64,000 bases of DNA from contig CAVZWW010000003.1 in NCBI GenBank assembly GCA_963779225.1, positions 2,542,001 to 2,606,000 on the forward strand, given 5' to 3'. A model generated the notes under the pieces. It was not told where the DNA came from. It saw only the letters and a list, made by a program, of their open reading frames with translations, and did not search any database. Position numbers and translations under genes: made by a program. The DNA is from CAVPCZ01 sp963779225. GTDB taxonomy: Bacteria > Bacteroidota > Ignavibacteria > UBA10030 > UBA6906. Shown piece by piece: positions 1 to 8,651 of this stretch (the stretch's first letter is position 1; each line of letters opens with the position of its first letter).

Positions 1-230
1 GGATTCATGGCCTTTTCTTGATCATCGCTGGAGGCGTCGCCGCCATGGCAGCCGGCACACGTTACTCCCTTCTTCGCGTGAATGTCCCGGGCAAAAAGCT
101 CTGAAGGCTTGTCTCCCAGGGCGGTATGGCACGAAAGGCACTGATCGGTGCGGGGCTGGGCGGTTGCGAACAGGGGGCTGCCCAGCAGGAGCCCCAGAAA
201 GAGTATGCGATTGTGCAAGGGTGTGCTCAT
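1..230 (-). CDS. Multihaem c-type cytochrome, partial (bc-complex partner)
   Basis: The gene starts with ATG at 230 and runs off the left edge, so only about 76 N-terminal codons are visible. The start overlaps the cytochrome b stop as ATGA, which implies translational coupling. The protein opens with a signal peptide (LFLGLLLGSPLFATA followed by Q), then CLSCH and CAGCH haem-binding motifs within about 30 residues. It is therefore a periplasmic c-type cytochrome that probably takes electrons from the Rieske/cytochrome b pair upstream. The total number of haems and the exact family cannot be determined from this fragment. Confidence 0.85.
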   Translation of the reverse strand, partial: MSTPLHNRILFLGLLLGSPLFATAQPRTDQCLSCHTALGDKPSELFARDIHAKKGVTCAGCHGGDASSDDQEKAMN

Positions 231-1306
231 GTCAGCCAACCGAGAGTGGTCAGAACAATGATAAAGATAAGGACAAAAAGTCCCACGTAGGTCACAAAGC
301 GGTTCCGTTCTCCCCGTTCACTCTTTCTGTCCCAGAACGGTATGATTGTCCAGAGCAATCCGGCAAGACCGAACAGGAGGACTCCGAGCAATTCGCCGTC
401 GATACCCAGAATCTGAGCCGGAAGGTACTTGAGCGTCTGAAACATGAAAAGAAAGTACCATTCGGGTTTGATCCCGGCGGGAGCGGACGCGAAGGGGTCG
501 GCTTTCAGCCCGAGCTCCCACGGGAAGTACACCGCAAGGGCTGCAAGGAGATTCAGGACAAGCAGCCAGAGCAGGAGATCCCGCAACAGGAAATTCGGGA
601 AGAACGGCATCACCTTCCCGGTCTCTCCCGGTGTGTCTTCCGAACCGAGAGGTTCGCTCATGCCCTGCCGCTGAACGAGCAGCAGATGGATCCCCAGAAG
701 AACGGTGAAGATGCCGGGGAACACCGCGACATGGAGCCCGAAAAAGCGGGAGAGGGTAGCGCCCGTGACATCCTCCCCGGCCCGGAGAAATACCATGATC
801 GGCTCTCCGATCAGGGGAAGAACGCCGGGAATGTCCGTTCCTACTTTGGTCGCAAAGAACGCCAGTTCATTCCACGGTAGAAGGTACCCGCTGAACCCGA
901 ATCCGAGGATCAGGAAGAACATCACCATGCCGGTGTACCAGGTGAGCTCCCTCGGTTTGCGATAGGCTCTGGTAAAAAGGACGCTGAACATGTGGACCAT
1001 CGCCGAAAGGACAAACAGGTTGGCAGCCCAGCTGTGAATCGATCGAATGAGCCATCCGAACTGAACCTTGGACATCAGGAACTGGATGCTTTCGAATGCG
1101 AGGGTGTCGCTTCCCTTGTAGTAGAGCAGGAGCAGGATGCCCGTGATCACCTGTATGAGGAAGAGGAACAGCGAAACGCCGCCGAAGTAGTACCAGATGG
1201 AATGCCGGTGGACGGGAACATACTTCTTTCCCATGAAAGAGACCAGATTGTCCAGGTCGACCCGTTCGTCGAGCCAGGCGTAGAGGGATTTCAATAGTGT
1301 GTTCAT
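227..1306 (-). CDS. Cytochrome b of a bc-type quinol oxidoreductase
   Basis: This is a 359-residue polytopic membrane protein that oxidises quinol in a cytochrome bc/b6f-type complex. Paired haem-ligand histidines are visible in helix B (H91, H105) and helix D (H192, H207). The PEWY quinol-site motif lies at residues 281-284. The b6-like and subunit-IV-like halves form one chain, but it is shorter than mitochondrial-type cytochrome b, with about seven helices. It overlaps the Rieske gene by ATGA at its start and the multihaem cytochrome gene by ATGA at its end, so the three genes form one tightly coupled operon. The quinone is probably menaquinone, judging from the lineage only. Confidence 0.93.
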   Translation of the reverse strand: MNTLLKSLYAWLDERVDLDNLVSFMGKKYVPVHRHSIWYYFGGVSLFLFLIQVITGILLLLYYKGSDTLAFESIQFLMSKVQFGWLIRSIHSWAANLFVLSAMVHMFSVLFTRAYRKPRELTWYTGMVMFFLILGFGFSGYLLPWNELAFFATKVGTDIPGVLPLIGEPIMVFLRAGEDVTGATLSRFFGLHVAVFPGIFTVLLGIHLLLVQRQGMSEPLGSEDTPGETGKVMPFFPNFLLRDLLLWLLVLNLLAALAVYFPWELGLKADPFASAPAGIKPEWYFLFMFQTLKYLPAQILGIDGELLGVLLFGLAGLLWTIIPFWDRKSERGERNRFVTYVGLFVLIFIIVLTTLGWLT

Positions 1307-1764
1307 GTTTTCTTCGCCACGTAAACTTCGTTGCCTTTGAGGAGGACACGAAACTCATCAAGCGGCCGGGGAGGGGGGCCGTCGATGTTCCTCCCGGTGA
1401 GATCGTATTTGCCGTTATGACAGGCGCACCAGATTACCCCCAGATCGCTGCGATACTGGACCGTGCAATCCAGGTGGGTGCATGTCGCGGAAAACGCCTT
1501 CAACGATCCATCCGCTGTTCTGATCAGCAGGACGGGCTTGCTCCCAAAGCGTACGATCTGGCCGCCGTCTTTCTTGATGTCGTCCAGCACGCCCACCCTC
1601 ACGCTCGAAATCTCCACCTCGGCTTGCGCGGGAGGCTTCAGATACGATACAATGGGGTAGAGGACTGCGCCCAGCCACGCGGCAAGGCTTCCTCCCAGCA
1701 GGAACTGAAGAAATTTCCTGCGCTGCTGGAGGTCGGGTGGGGGAGTTTCAGGTGATGTGTGCAT
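1303..1764 (-). CDS. Rieske [2Fe-2S] protein of the bc complex
   Basis: The protein is about 153 residues long from ATG at 1764. It has one N-terminal membrane anchor (residues 18-42) followed by a Rieske fold. Box I is CTHLDC (C95, H97, C100) and box II is CACHNG (C113, C115, H116), which supply the two Cys and two His cluster ligands and the disulphide pair. It passes electrons from quinol oxidation to the c-type cytochrome. The start is uncertain: an in-frame ATG at 1782 and a TTG at 1809 also exist. The 1764 start is preferred because a weak AGGT lies upstream and the next residues lead straight into the basic QRRK anchor. Confidence 0.92.
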   Translation of the reverse strand: MHTSPETPPPDLQQRRKFLQFLLGGSLAAWLGAVLYPIVSYLKPPAQAEVEISSVRVGVLDDIKKDGGQIVRFGSKPVLLIRTADGSLKAFSATCTHLDCTVQYRSDLGVIWCACHNGKYDLTGRNIDGPPPRPLDEFRVLLKGNEVYVAKKT

Positions 1765-1792
1765 GCGGTAACCTATCGCCATGGTTGCTGTG

Positions 1793-3457
1793 TTACGGTG
1801 ACGTATCAACGCGAGCTGCTGATGCAGACCGTTTCCGTGCCTTCAGTCGTGTGAAGAACAGGGAGACCGCAAGTAGGACAACGCCGAGAACGAGCAGGGA
1901 CACGATGCGATATGTGGGTTCAAGATTACGCAGCCCCACAAAGACGAGGTAGAAGACCGTCAGCACAAGGGTCAGGTGTCCCATCCAGCGGTATTTTTGA
2001 TTCCGGATAAGAAGGTTCATGAAATAATAGAACATCGCGATGCCGACCCATGAAAGTGCCCGATACCCTTCGGGTACGAGATGGTACAGTGCATAGGGAA
2101 ACACGAGAAAGGCAACTGCCAGGTAGGCGTTGCGCATCACCTCCGTTCTGAGTTCGAGACGGTCGCGCTGCCAGTTGAGAATCCGCGCGCTGAGCAGGCC
2201 GGCAATGCCAAACGTGAGACTGATGCCGGATTCCTGCGAGGCGGTGAAGAGGTATCCCACCATGACGCACAGATAGATGACAAAGTTCGCGACCACAATG
2301 AACCGCGAACGAAACCAGACGGCGGTGGCGACAACGACAATACTTTCGAGTGAAAGCCAGACGAACACTCCGGGGGGATTGAACGCCTTCAGAATCGCAG
2401 CACTGAGTGCCGCATAGCCGAGCAGTGCATAGACAAATGTTGAATACCTGCTCTTTTCGCGGATCCAGAAGGCGATGGCAAGGGACAGCAATACGGCGAA
2501 GGCAAGAAGGTGAGCAGGCGTTGCCAGATTGCGGAACGAGATCAGCGTCAACAATAGGAAAACGGCATATGCCCCGCCGCCGTTGAGAAACCCGGAAGCA
2601 ATTGTGGTGCCGCTTTCCGCGGTGCGATCGGTGCGAAACATCAGCCCTACGGCAAAAATCACCGCATACAGCAGAAGGAAGAGTACACTTTCCGGCATGG
2701 AGCTGTTTGCGCTGACCGTGTGACCGAGCAACGGATTGTTGAGAGCCCACAGCAGATGCGAGAGATAGGTCAGGACAATCCCGTAAAGGACGACCCCTCC
2801 CCAGCCAAACCTGATGCCCAGAAAGGAAACGAAAACCGCCAGAAATATCAGTCCCCCGAGCATCAGCGCCGCGCCGTCAAACAGGATCAGGGTCACATAG
2901 GCCATGCTAAGAGCGAGTGCGGTGAGATACGCGGAGGCGCGCCGGAGGGAAACAAACGTTGTAATGGCGGTGACGGCTGTAAGTAGCAGGAACGCCGCTA
3001 CGGAACCGGGTGCGACCGCGGCCTCCTCACCAAAAAAGGACAAACGGAGTGCACTGAAGTAGAGCAGAGCGAGCGCGGCTCCCCTGAGATAGCTTGAAAC
3101 AAGGACGAATGAGGTGCGCCAGATATGAGCAAGGAAGAACACCCCGCCTGCTATCAGGGCTCCCGCAATCCCCGGTACAGCAGGCGACAAACTCCTGTAA
3201 TGGAATGTGAGTGCGAACGCACATCCGATGGCAACGACAACAATCCCCAGTTTGGCGAACCAGTTCTGTCCCAGTTCGATCTCAAGTTCCTCTCCGTCGG
3301 CATCCCGCACAACGTCAGAGACGGCGTCTTCGACGGGGGAGGGCTCCGCTTCCGGCCGCAAATCCAGGTAGGTTTCAACCCGCGCGAGTCGTTCTTCGAC
3401 GCGGCGGAGCTGATCAAGGAGCGCTGTGATCGGGTCCCCGTCGGGCTTTTGTTCCAT
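1793..3457 (-). CDS. DUF2339 polytopic membrane protein
   Basis: The chosen start is ATG at 3457 (MEQKPDG), which has a purine-rich AGAGA upstream. The protein is about 554 residues long. A short N-terminal coiled coil (LLDQLRRVEERLARVETYL) is followed by an acidic linker and then about 16 hydrophobic segments running to a basic C-terminus. A coiled coil followed by a 'LGIVVVAIGCAFAL' first helix is typical of DUF2339 predicted membrane proteins, whose function is unknown. It lies 28 bases upstream of the Rieske start on the same strand and could be co-transcribed with the bc genes, but nothing in its sequence ties it to respiration. Confidence 0.75.
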   Translation of the reverse strand: MEQKPDGDPITALLDQLRRVEERLARVETYLDLRPEAEPSPVEDAVSDVVRDADGEELEIELGQNWFAKLGIVVVAIGCAFALTFHYRSLSPAVPGIAGALIAGGVFFLAHIWRTSFVLVSSYLRGAALALLYFSALRLSFFGEEAAVAPGSVAAFLLLTAVTAITTFVSLRRASAYLTALALSMAYVTLILFDGAALMLGGLIFLAVFVSFLGIRFGWGGVVLYGIVLTYLSHLLWALNNPLLGHTVSANSSMPESVLFLLLYAVIFAVGLMFRTDRTAESGTTIASGFLNGGGAYAVFLLLTLISFRNLATPAHLLAFAVLLSLAIAFWIREKSRYSTFVYALLGYAALSAAILKAFNPPGVFVWLSLESIVVVATAVWFRSRFIVVANFVIYLCVMVGYLFTASQESGISLTFGIAGLLSARILNWQRDRLELRTEVMRNAYLAVAFLVFPYALYHLVPEGYRALSWVGIAMFYYFMNLLIRNQKYRWMGHLTLVLTVFYLVFVGLRNLEPTYRIVSLLVLGVVLLAVSLFFTRLKARKRSASAARVDTSP

Positions 3458-3960
3458 CACGCGTCTCTGTTTCGTCCGTATAATGACAAGATGGTGTACC
3501 GACGGGGGGGGGGCTCCGGGGTGGAGGTAAAAGCCAGAGCAGTGCCCCAAAGGAGTAAAACTCATGAGGTGAACCCGAACAAATGTAGCAAACGCGGGCG
3601 GGAATGTCAATACAGCTCACTTGTCCACCTAGAGCCTGATGCGAAGCAACCGGCACGGGGGGAAGGAGAATTGAGGTGAGACCGTTCTTCCGAGTTCCTT
3701 CCGCCGGAGAGTCGTCTTAAGGTCACAAGTTGGCAGTTTTCTCGTCAAATCGCCCATTGAACAGGGGAATGGGCTGTCCCCGATCATTCTTCTCACGGGG
3801 ATTTCCCCCGTTTATCATGAATAGGCCGTATGAATCAGGTGGCTTTTTGAGCAACTTTCCCCCCGTTCCGGTGTTAAAGATAGCAGCATGCGGGCGTTCG
3901 ATTTGTCTCATCGGGGCCTCTATGATCCGTTCTCATTCACATCATCAGTAGGAGGGTTGC
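3458..3960. other. Divergent intergenic region with poly-G tract
   Basis: These 503 bases separate the leftward DUF2339 gene from a rightward surface-protein gene. No credible ORF is present. A run of ten G residues occupies 3504-3513, about 47-56 bases upstream of the DUF2339 start (poly-C on the coding strand). A strong ribosome-binding site (AGGAGGG) ends at about 3957 and serves the 3961 gene. Short CCCCG/CGGGG complementary arms occur near 3778-3800. No clear promoter could be assigned. Confidence 0.5.
3504..3513 (+). repeat. Homopolymeric G(10) tract
   Basis: Ten consecutive G residues lie in the promoter/leader region of the DUF2339 gene. Tracts of this length are prone to slipped-strand mispairing and sometimes vary promoter spacing. 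Whether this one does is unknown. Confidence 0.8.
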
Positions 3961-4815
3961 ATGGTCCGTTTTCTTACACCTGTTCTTCTCGCGCTCAGCC
4001 TGTTCATTCTCTCGCCTCAGCCGGTTGATGCGCAGATTCCCAATGCGAGTTTTGAGACATGGACAGCGGGAGGTCCGGGCGTTCCCGCCATGCCTGAGGG
4101 TTGGGCCACATCAATTTTCAATGTGACCAAATCATCCATAGCGCATACGGGATCTTGGGCTGCGCAGGGTGTAACCCAGGATTTCGGGGGCGGCGCGATC
4201 TATCCGGGAACCCTGTCGAGTTTCTTTGGAACGAACCAGCGCCATGCAAACCTCAAGGGCTATTACCAATTGACGTCAGTGGGCGGGGACGAGTTTGTTG
4301 TCGCCGTCTTTCTGTACAAGAACAATACCCCAATAGCGGCCGGAGAGAGCACGTTCGTCGGTACCGGTTCCAGCTATGTGCAGTTTTCGGTCAATATCGA
4401 GTATTTCAATGGGGAAATTCCCGACACTGCATATGTCGCCATGCTCAGTGACGGTCCTTCGGGGGATCCCCATGCAGGGACTACCTTTCTGGTCGACGAC
4501 CTTTCCTTTTCAGGGATCGTGAATTCCGTGCAAACGGTGTCAACCGCTCCTTCCACCTTCGCTCTTGAGCAGAACTACCCGAATCCCTTTAATCCATCGA
4601 CCACAATTCGGTTCTCCCTCGCTTCAGAAGCCCCTGTGCGACTTTCCATCTATAACATGATCGGTCAGGAGGTTGCCAGGCCGGTGGATGAATGGAAAGC
4701 TGCCGGAGTGTATGCCGTTCAGTTTGATGCATCCGCGTTGCCGACCGGCATGTACGTGTACCGGCTTCGCGCCGGAGACTACACAATGGCGCGCACCATG
4801 ACACTTGTCCGATGA
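3961..4815 (+). CDS. Secreted protein with type IX-style C-terminal sorting tail
   Basis: This 284-residue exported protein has a signal peptide (residues 1-24, ending in VDAQ), a lectin-like or carbohydrate-binding-like beta region beginning IPNASFETW, and a C-terminal tail of about 85 residues. The tail begins LEQNYPNPFNP and ends with RTMTLVR, the standard Por secretion tail that directs proteins through the type IX system to the surface. AGGAGGG precedes the start. The N-terminal 'NxSFExW ... P.GW' pattern resembles the lectin-like module on many Bacteroidota surface proteins. No catalytic motif was seen, and the ligand is unknown. Confidence 0.85.
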   Translation: MVRFLTPVLLALSLFILSPQPVDAQIPNASFETWTAGGPGVPAMPEGWATSIFNVTKSSIAHTGSWAAQGVTQDFGGGAIYPGTLSSFFGTNQRHANLKGYYQLTSVGGDEFVVAVFLYKNNTPIAAGESTFVGTGSSYVQFSVNIEYFNGEIPDTAYVAMLSDGPSGDPHAGTTFLVDDLSFSGIVNSVQTVSTAPSTFALEQNYPNPFNPSTTIRFSLASEAPVRLSIYNMIGQEVARPVDEWKAAGVYAVQFDASALPTGMYVYRLRAGDYTMARTMTLVR

Positions 4816-4832
4816 ACTGAGGTTTTTTCCTG

Positions 4833-4872
4833 AAAGGGAGCCCGGAGATCAATACTTCGGGCTCCCTTTTTT
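4833..4872 (+). terminator. Rho-independent terminator
   Basis: A 12-bp stem (4833-4844 pairing with 4858-4869) ending in GGGAGCCCG/CGGGCTCCC is followed by a T-rich run, 17 bases after the stop of the 3961 gene. Confidence 0.9.
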
Positions 4873-5164
4873 GCTTCTGGAACCCCTTGTTGTGACTACT
4901 TATCGCGCCGCCTGTTTCCACGCAAGAGCAAGAGCTGTGCAGCATGTGCGAAACAACTATCACGCGGTTACACATGCAGTAACTTCCGAGAAGTGATCTC
5001 GATCACGTCTTCCCTGTCACTATGTGATCTGCGCTACAGTCCCCGATTCGAGCCTTTTGTATATTGATACCACACACCCGGCGTTTCCCACGACTGCTCA
5101 TCGGGAACGCTGCTGCGAATTGCACAATAGAACGCTCAACCTTCACGTCATGGGGGGATCTCTC
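4873..5164. other. Intergenic leader of the 5165 surface-protein gene
   Basis: No gene was seen between the terminator and the next start. The stretch contains a perfect inverted repeat at 4993-5006, an everted GTCAC/GTGAT pair about ten bases further on, and a GGGGGA ribosome-binding site just before 5165. Confidence 0.5.
4993..5006. promoter_or_regulatory. Candidate Crp/Fnr-family operator
   Basis: The perfect palindrome GTGATC-TC-GATCAC has GTGA-N6-TCAC spacing, which fits Crp-type sites, and its TGAT-N4-ATCA core fits Fnr-type sites. It lies about 160 bases upstream of the 5165 gene. No regulator of this family is in the window, so the assignment rests only on sequence resemblance. Confidence 0.35.
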
Positions 5165-6379
5165 ATGCGATTGCATACCATGCTCTTCCTGTTCCTCGCA
5201 CTTCCGGTTTCTGTAGCGTTTGCGACAATCAGCGAACGCCAGTTTGATGGCGGCCATGCCCTATATCCTTCAAATTGGGAGATGGCGGAGAACTGGAATC
5301 CTGATGGGGTTCCAACGCTCTGTTCTGCCGTTACCATTGCCTACAAAAGTCCGTACGTCGCCGTGACCGGACGTTGGTGCCAGGCCTTTTCTCTCAATAT
5401 CCAGGCCGGTGGAAGACTCGTCCTGCAGAAGGCTGACAACGGGACGGCTCTGACGGTTGTCACAAACGTGATTATCGATGCAGGTGGGGAATTCAATACC
5501 GATGGTGCTGCCGGAGAGACGGGCCCGGTGGTGATTATCGGGGGGAACGTTGTGAATCACGGAACCCTGGATTTGCGTGGTGTTTCCACGGGACATGAGC
5601 AGGTGATTCTGGCAGGTTTGTGCCAGACGATCAGCGGGAGCGCCTTCTCGGTATTTCAGAACCTTCGTTCGTTGTCCACCTTCACCGTCGATGGGGTCGA
5701 TGTGTTCGTGCTGGGGAGGTACGATGGGCCCTGGCCGAAGGAGATCAACGGCGGCCGTTTCATCGTCGGCGAAGCCCCACTGCCGATCACTCTTGCGTAC
5801 TTCCAGGCGGCATTCAATCCATCAGCCAATGGCGTATGCATCAACTGGCGGACCCTCACGGAGGTGGACAACTATGGGTTTTATATTGAACGCCGGGCAC
5901 TGGAGAGCGAGATCTATGAATCGTGCAGCTTTTTACCTAGCAAGGGAAACGGAATCGTGCCCCACGAATATTCGTTTACCGATGCCACCGTCGGTCCCGG
6001 CAGCTGGTACTACCGACTGCGCCAGGTTGATCTGACAGGGGAGGAAACGACCACAGATCCTGTTCTCGTTGACGTCCGGATTCTGGCGGCGGTGGGGGAG
6101 GGAAATGCTCCGGTGGAGTTTTCTCTAAAGCAGAACTATCCCAATCCGTTCAATCCTAAAACCGAGATCCGGTTCTCGGTGGATTCCCCTGGAGCGGCCC
6201 GTTTGACTGTGTATGATGCGCTGGGGCGGGAAGTGTCGACACTATTTGACGGTGCGGCGGATCCCGGCCGTCAGTACAATCTCCGTTTCGGCGGGGCGGG
6301 GCTTGCTAGCGGGTCCTACTTCTACCGCCTGGAAGCCGGGGGACGGGTTGAAATGAAAAGGATGCTCCTTATGAAATAA
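5165..6379 (+). CDS. Secreted surface protein with type IX-style sorting tail
   Basis: The start chosen is ATG at 5165, with GGGGGA six bases upstream; the frame is open further upstream without a better start. The protein is about 404 residues long. A signal peptide ends near VAFA, and the mature part begins with a region rich in short beta strands (repeats such as 'NVIIDAGGEFNTDGA'), which suggests a beta-solenoid. A second beta module contains a WRTLTEVDNYGFYIER fibronectin-like stretch. The C-terminus is a sorting tail beginning KQNYPNPFNP and ending RMLLMK. It is probably a surface adhesin or structural protein; no catalytic residues are evident. Confidence 0.82.
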   Translation: MRLHTMLFLFLALPVSVAFATISERQFDGGHALYPSNWEMAENWNPDGVPTLCSAVTIAYKSPYVAVTGRWCQAFSLNIQAGGRLVLQKADNGTALTVVTNVIIDAGGEFNTDGAAGETGPVVIIGGNVVNHGTLDLRGVSTGHEQVILAGLCQTISGSAFSVFQNLRSLSTFTVDGVDVFVLGRYDGPWPKEINGGRFIVGEAPLPITLAYFQAAFNPSANGVCINWRTLTEVDNYGFYIERRALESEIYESCSFLPSKGNGIVPHEYSFTDATVGPGSWYYRLRQVDLTGEETTTDPVLVDVRILAAVGEGNAPVEFSLKQNYPNPFNPKTEIRFSVDSPGAARLTVYDALGREVSTLFDGAADPGRQYNLRFGGAGLASGSYFYRLEAGGRVEMKRMLLMK

Positions 6380-6406
6380 GCGGCCAGAGTTGCCCGCCCA
6401 CACACG

Positions 6407-6460
6407 CAGCGCCGGGTCGTCGCCTCCTCCTTGATGACCCGGCGCTGTGACTTTTCTCTC
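6407..6460 (+). terminator. Rho-independent terminator
   Basis: A perfect 12-bp stem (6407-6418 pairing with 6436-6447, CAGCGCCGGGTC/GACCCGGCGCTG) is followed by CTTTTCTCTCTTT. It lies between the convergent 5165 and 6510 genes. Confidence 0.85.
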
Positions 6461-6509
6461 TTTCGGTGTTTCTACAGGCACACCGGACCACGGAACGCTG
6501 ATTTCATGA

Positions 6510-8651
6510 TCATCCGTTCCCCCGTGGATGACAGCTGTAGCATGACGCACTGTCAAACTTGTAGTTCCTGACCCCGCTGTGTTTTGAATCCATCGTCGGC
6601 TGCAAATGTGCGTGGCAATTCACGCAGGCGAACACCTTGAAGTTCGTCGGTACAGTGTGGCAATCACCACATGTGGTCCAACGTCCGGGACTGTGTTTGC
6701 TGCCGGAGCTGATAGGGAACAATGGATCATGATTGTATGTGGATGGTTGCCACGCAACAGTGCTATGACATGGTTTGCAGTCCGTGGGGAATCCCGCTGC
6801 CAGATGTCCGGGGTTTGTCGTCTTCTGAAAATCCGGCGTGTGACAATCGTAACAGATCGTGGGAGTGCCCGTGTAGCGGTTGTTGACGTGACATTGGACG
6901 CACTGTGCCGTAACATGAGCGCCGGTCAGCTGAAAGATAGACTTGGCGTGATCGAATGTCGCCGGTGCCCAGGCAATCGTGGTGTGGCAGGCCTTGCAGT
7001 CGGTGGAGAACCCCCCTGCCACATGAGCAGGGTTGGTGGTCTTCTGGTAGTTGGCCTGGTGGCAATCGTAACAGATCGTGGGGGTGCCCGTGTAACGGTT
7101 GTTCACATGGCATTGAATGCACTGAACCGCCGCATGAGCGCCGGTCAGTTGAAATATCGACTTGGCGTGATCGAATGTCGCCGGTGCCCAGGCAATCGTG
7201 GTGTGGCAGGCCTTGCAGTCGGTGGAGAACCCCCCTGCCACATGAGCAGGGTTGGTGGTCTTCTGGTAGTTGGCCTGGTGGCAATCGTAACAGATCGTGG
7301 GGGTGCCCGTGTAACGGTTGTTCACATGGCATTGAATGCACTGAACCGCCGCATGAGCGCCGGTCAGCTGAAATATCGACTTGGCGTGATCGAATGTCGC
7401 CGGTGCCCAGGCGATGGAGGTGTGGCAGGCTTTGCAGTCGGTGGAGAACCCCCCTGCCACATGAGCAGGGTTTGTGGTCTTCTGGTAATTGGCCTGGTGG
7501 CAATCATAACAGATCGTGGGGGTGCCCGTGTAACGGTTGTTCACGTGGCATTGAATGCACTGGACTGCCGCATGAGCGCCGGTCAGCTGAAAAATCGACT
7601 TGGCATGATCGAATGTCGCCGGTGCCCAGGCGATGGAGGTGTGGCAGGTCTTGCAGTCGGTCGGGAACCCTCCGGCCACATGAGCGGGGTTTGTGGTCTT
7701 CTGGAAATCGGCTGTATGGCAATCGTAACAGAGTGTGGATGTTCCGGTGTAACGGTTGTTCACGTGACATTGTGCACAGGGAACGGCCGCATGGGCGCCG
7801 GTCAGCGGGAATGCGGTCTGTGCATGGTCGTATCGTGCAGGGGACCATGCGGTAGTGGTGTGACAGACCTGGCATTGCATCGGGAAAGCAGGTGTGCTGT
7901 GAACAGGGTTCCGGGCCGCCGTGTATTGGATTTGATGACACTGGGCGCATTCGGAAGGGGTTCCGGCGAATGTTTTGCTTGCATGACACTTGTTGCACGC
8001 CACGGTAGGATGGGCGCCTGTGAGCTTGAATGCGGTACGATTGTGATCGAATCCGAATCCCCAGGCCAGAGCCGAAGCGCTGTGACAGAGCAGGCAGTCC
8101 GTGGAGAAACCGGAGGCGCGATGGGGAGGAGAGGTGGTAGCGTCGTAGTCCGGCTTGTGGCAACCATAGCACGCAACCGGCGGACCGAGGTACTGATGCT
8201 TCTGCTGGTTCGGATGGCAGGATTCGCATGCAACGGTCAGATGCGGTCCGGCCAGCATGAATCGTGTCCGGGAATGCCGCTGTGCCATATCGGGCACCAA
8301 CCATGACGACGGCGAGTGGCACCGCTCGCACAGTGCTCCCAGTTCTCCCCGGTGGATATCCGTATGGCAGCTACGGCAATCCGGGGATACGTCAGTGAAA
8401 CGGAGAGAGGTGTGACACTGGCGGCAGGGGACGGCCGTGTGTTGTCCCTTCAGAGCGAATGTGGCGCGCGCATGATTGAACTGCGATCCGGTGCCGGCAG
8501 CTTTCCAGGAGGTGGACTTGTGGCAGTCTTCGCAGCCGAAGGTCAACGGACCATGGGGAGAATCCTGCGCGTGCACAGAAAGGTGACAGGCAAGCACAAG
8601 CCCGGCGAGCACGAAGATTCCGACAAAACGACCACGGTATGAAGAATTCAT
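6510..8651 (-). CDS. 28-haem c-type cytochrome (longer duplicate copy)
   Basis: The start is ATG at 8651 with GAGGGG just upstream. The protein is 713 residues with a signal peptide ending HLSVHAQ. I counted 28 CxxCH motifs. A constant N-terminal region (about 10 haems) is followed by five 73-residue modules, each with three CxxCH (pattern CxxCH...GAHxxVxCxQCHVNN...CYDCH), and a terminal cap with HPRGNG. Such doubled-CxxCH cytochromes carry electrons through the periplasm or outside the cell. It is nearly identical over its N-terminal half to the 22-haem protein at 13844-15547 and has two more modules. A relic of the gene that normally precedes it (8648-8827) remains upstream, so this is the duplicated copy. 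The reading frame is intact. It may be transcribed from the DUF4153 gene upstream. Confidence 0.9.
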   Translation of the reverse strand: MNSSYRGRFVGIFVLAGLVLACHLSVHAQDSPHGPLTFGCEDCHKSTSWKAAGTGSQFNHARATFALKGQHTAVPCRQCHTSLRFTDVSPDCRSCHTDIHRGELGALCERCHSPSSWLVPDMAQRHSRTRFMLAGPHLTVACESCHPNQQKHQYLGPPVACYGCHKPDYDATTSPPHRASGFSTDCLLCHSASALAWGFGFDHNRTAFKLTGAHPTVACNKCHASKTFAGTPSECAQCHQIQYTAARNPVHSTPAFPMQCQVCHTTTAWSPARYDHAQTAFPLTGAHAAVPCAQCHVNNRYTGTSTLCYDCHTADFQKTTNPAHVAGGFPTDCKTCHTSIAWAPATFDHAKSIFQLTGAHAAVQCIQCHVNNRYTGTPTICYDCHQANYQKTTNPAHVAGGFSTDCKACHTSIAWAPATFDHAKSIFQLTGAHAAVQCIQCHVNNRYTGTPTICYDCHQANYQKTTNPAHVAGGFSTDCKACHTTIAWAPATFDHAKSIFQLTGAHAAVQCIQCHVNNRYTGTPTICYDCHQANYQKTTNPAHVAGGFSTDCKACHTTIAWAPATFDHAKSIFQLTGAHVTAQCVQCHVNNRYTGTPTICYDCHTPDFQKTTNPGHLAAGFPTDCKPCHSTVAWQPSTYNHDPLFPISSGSKHSPGRWTTCGDCHTVPTNFKVFACVNCHAHLQPTMDSKHSGVRNYKFDSASCYSCHPRGNG
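6786..7880 (-). repeat. Five tandem 219-bp (73-aa, three-haem) modules
   Basis: The repeats lie inside the 28-haem cytochrome gene with an exact 219-bp period; for example, the run beginning acatgagcagggttgg recurs at 7021 and 7240. The middle three modules are nearly identical at DNA level, and the outer two are more diverged. This is a likely substrate for unequal recombination. Confidence 0.9.

Noticed and set aside
164..880. Plus-strand ORF of 238 codons opposite cytochrome b
   Set aside because: It is antisense to a well-supported cytochrome b gene, is highly charged and has no recognisable domain.
6786..7880. 219-bp repeats considered as a CRISPR array
   Set aside because: The units are contiguous, in frame and encode haem-binding modules; there are no unique spacers.
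6606..8306. Long plus-strand ORF (566 codons) opposite the 28-haem cytochrome, and a similar one at 14249-15202
   Set aside because: They are antisense shadows of the regular CxxCH repeats; composition is Cys/Gly/Arg-rich, without a ribosome-binding site or family features.
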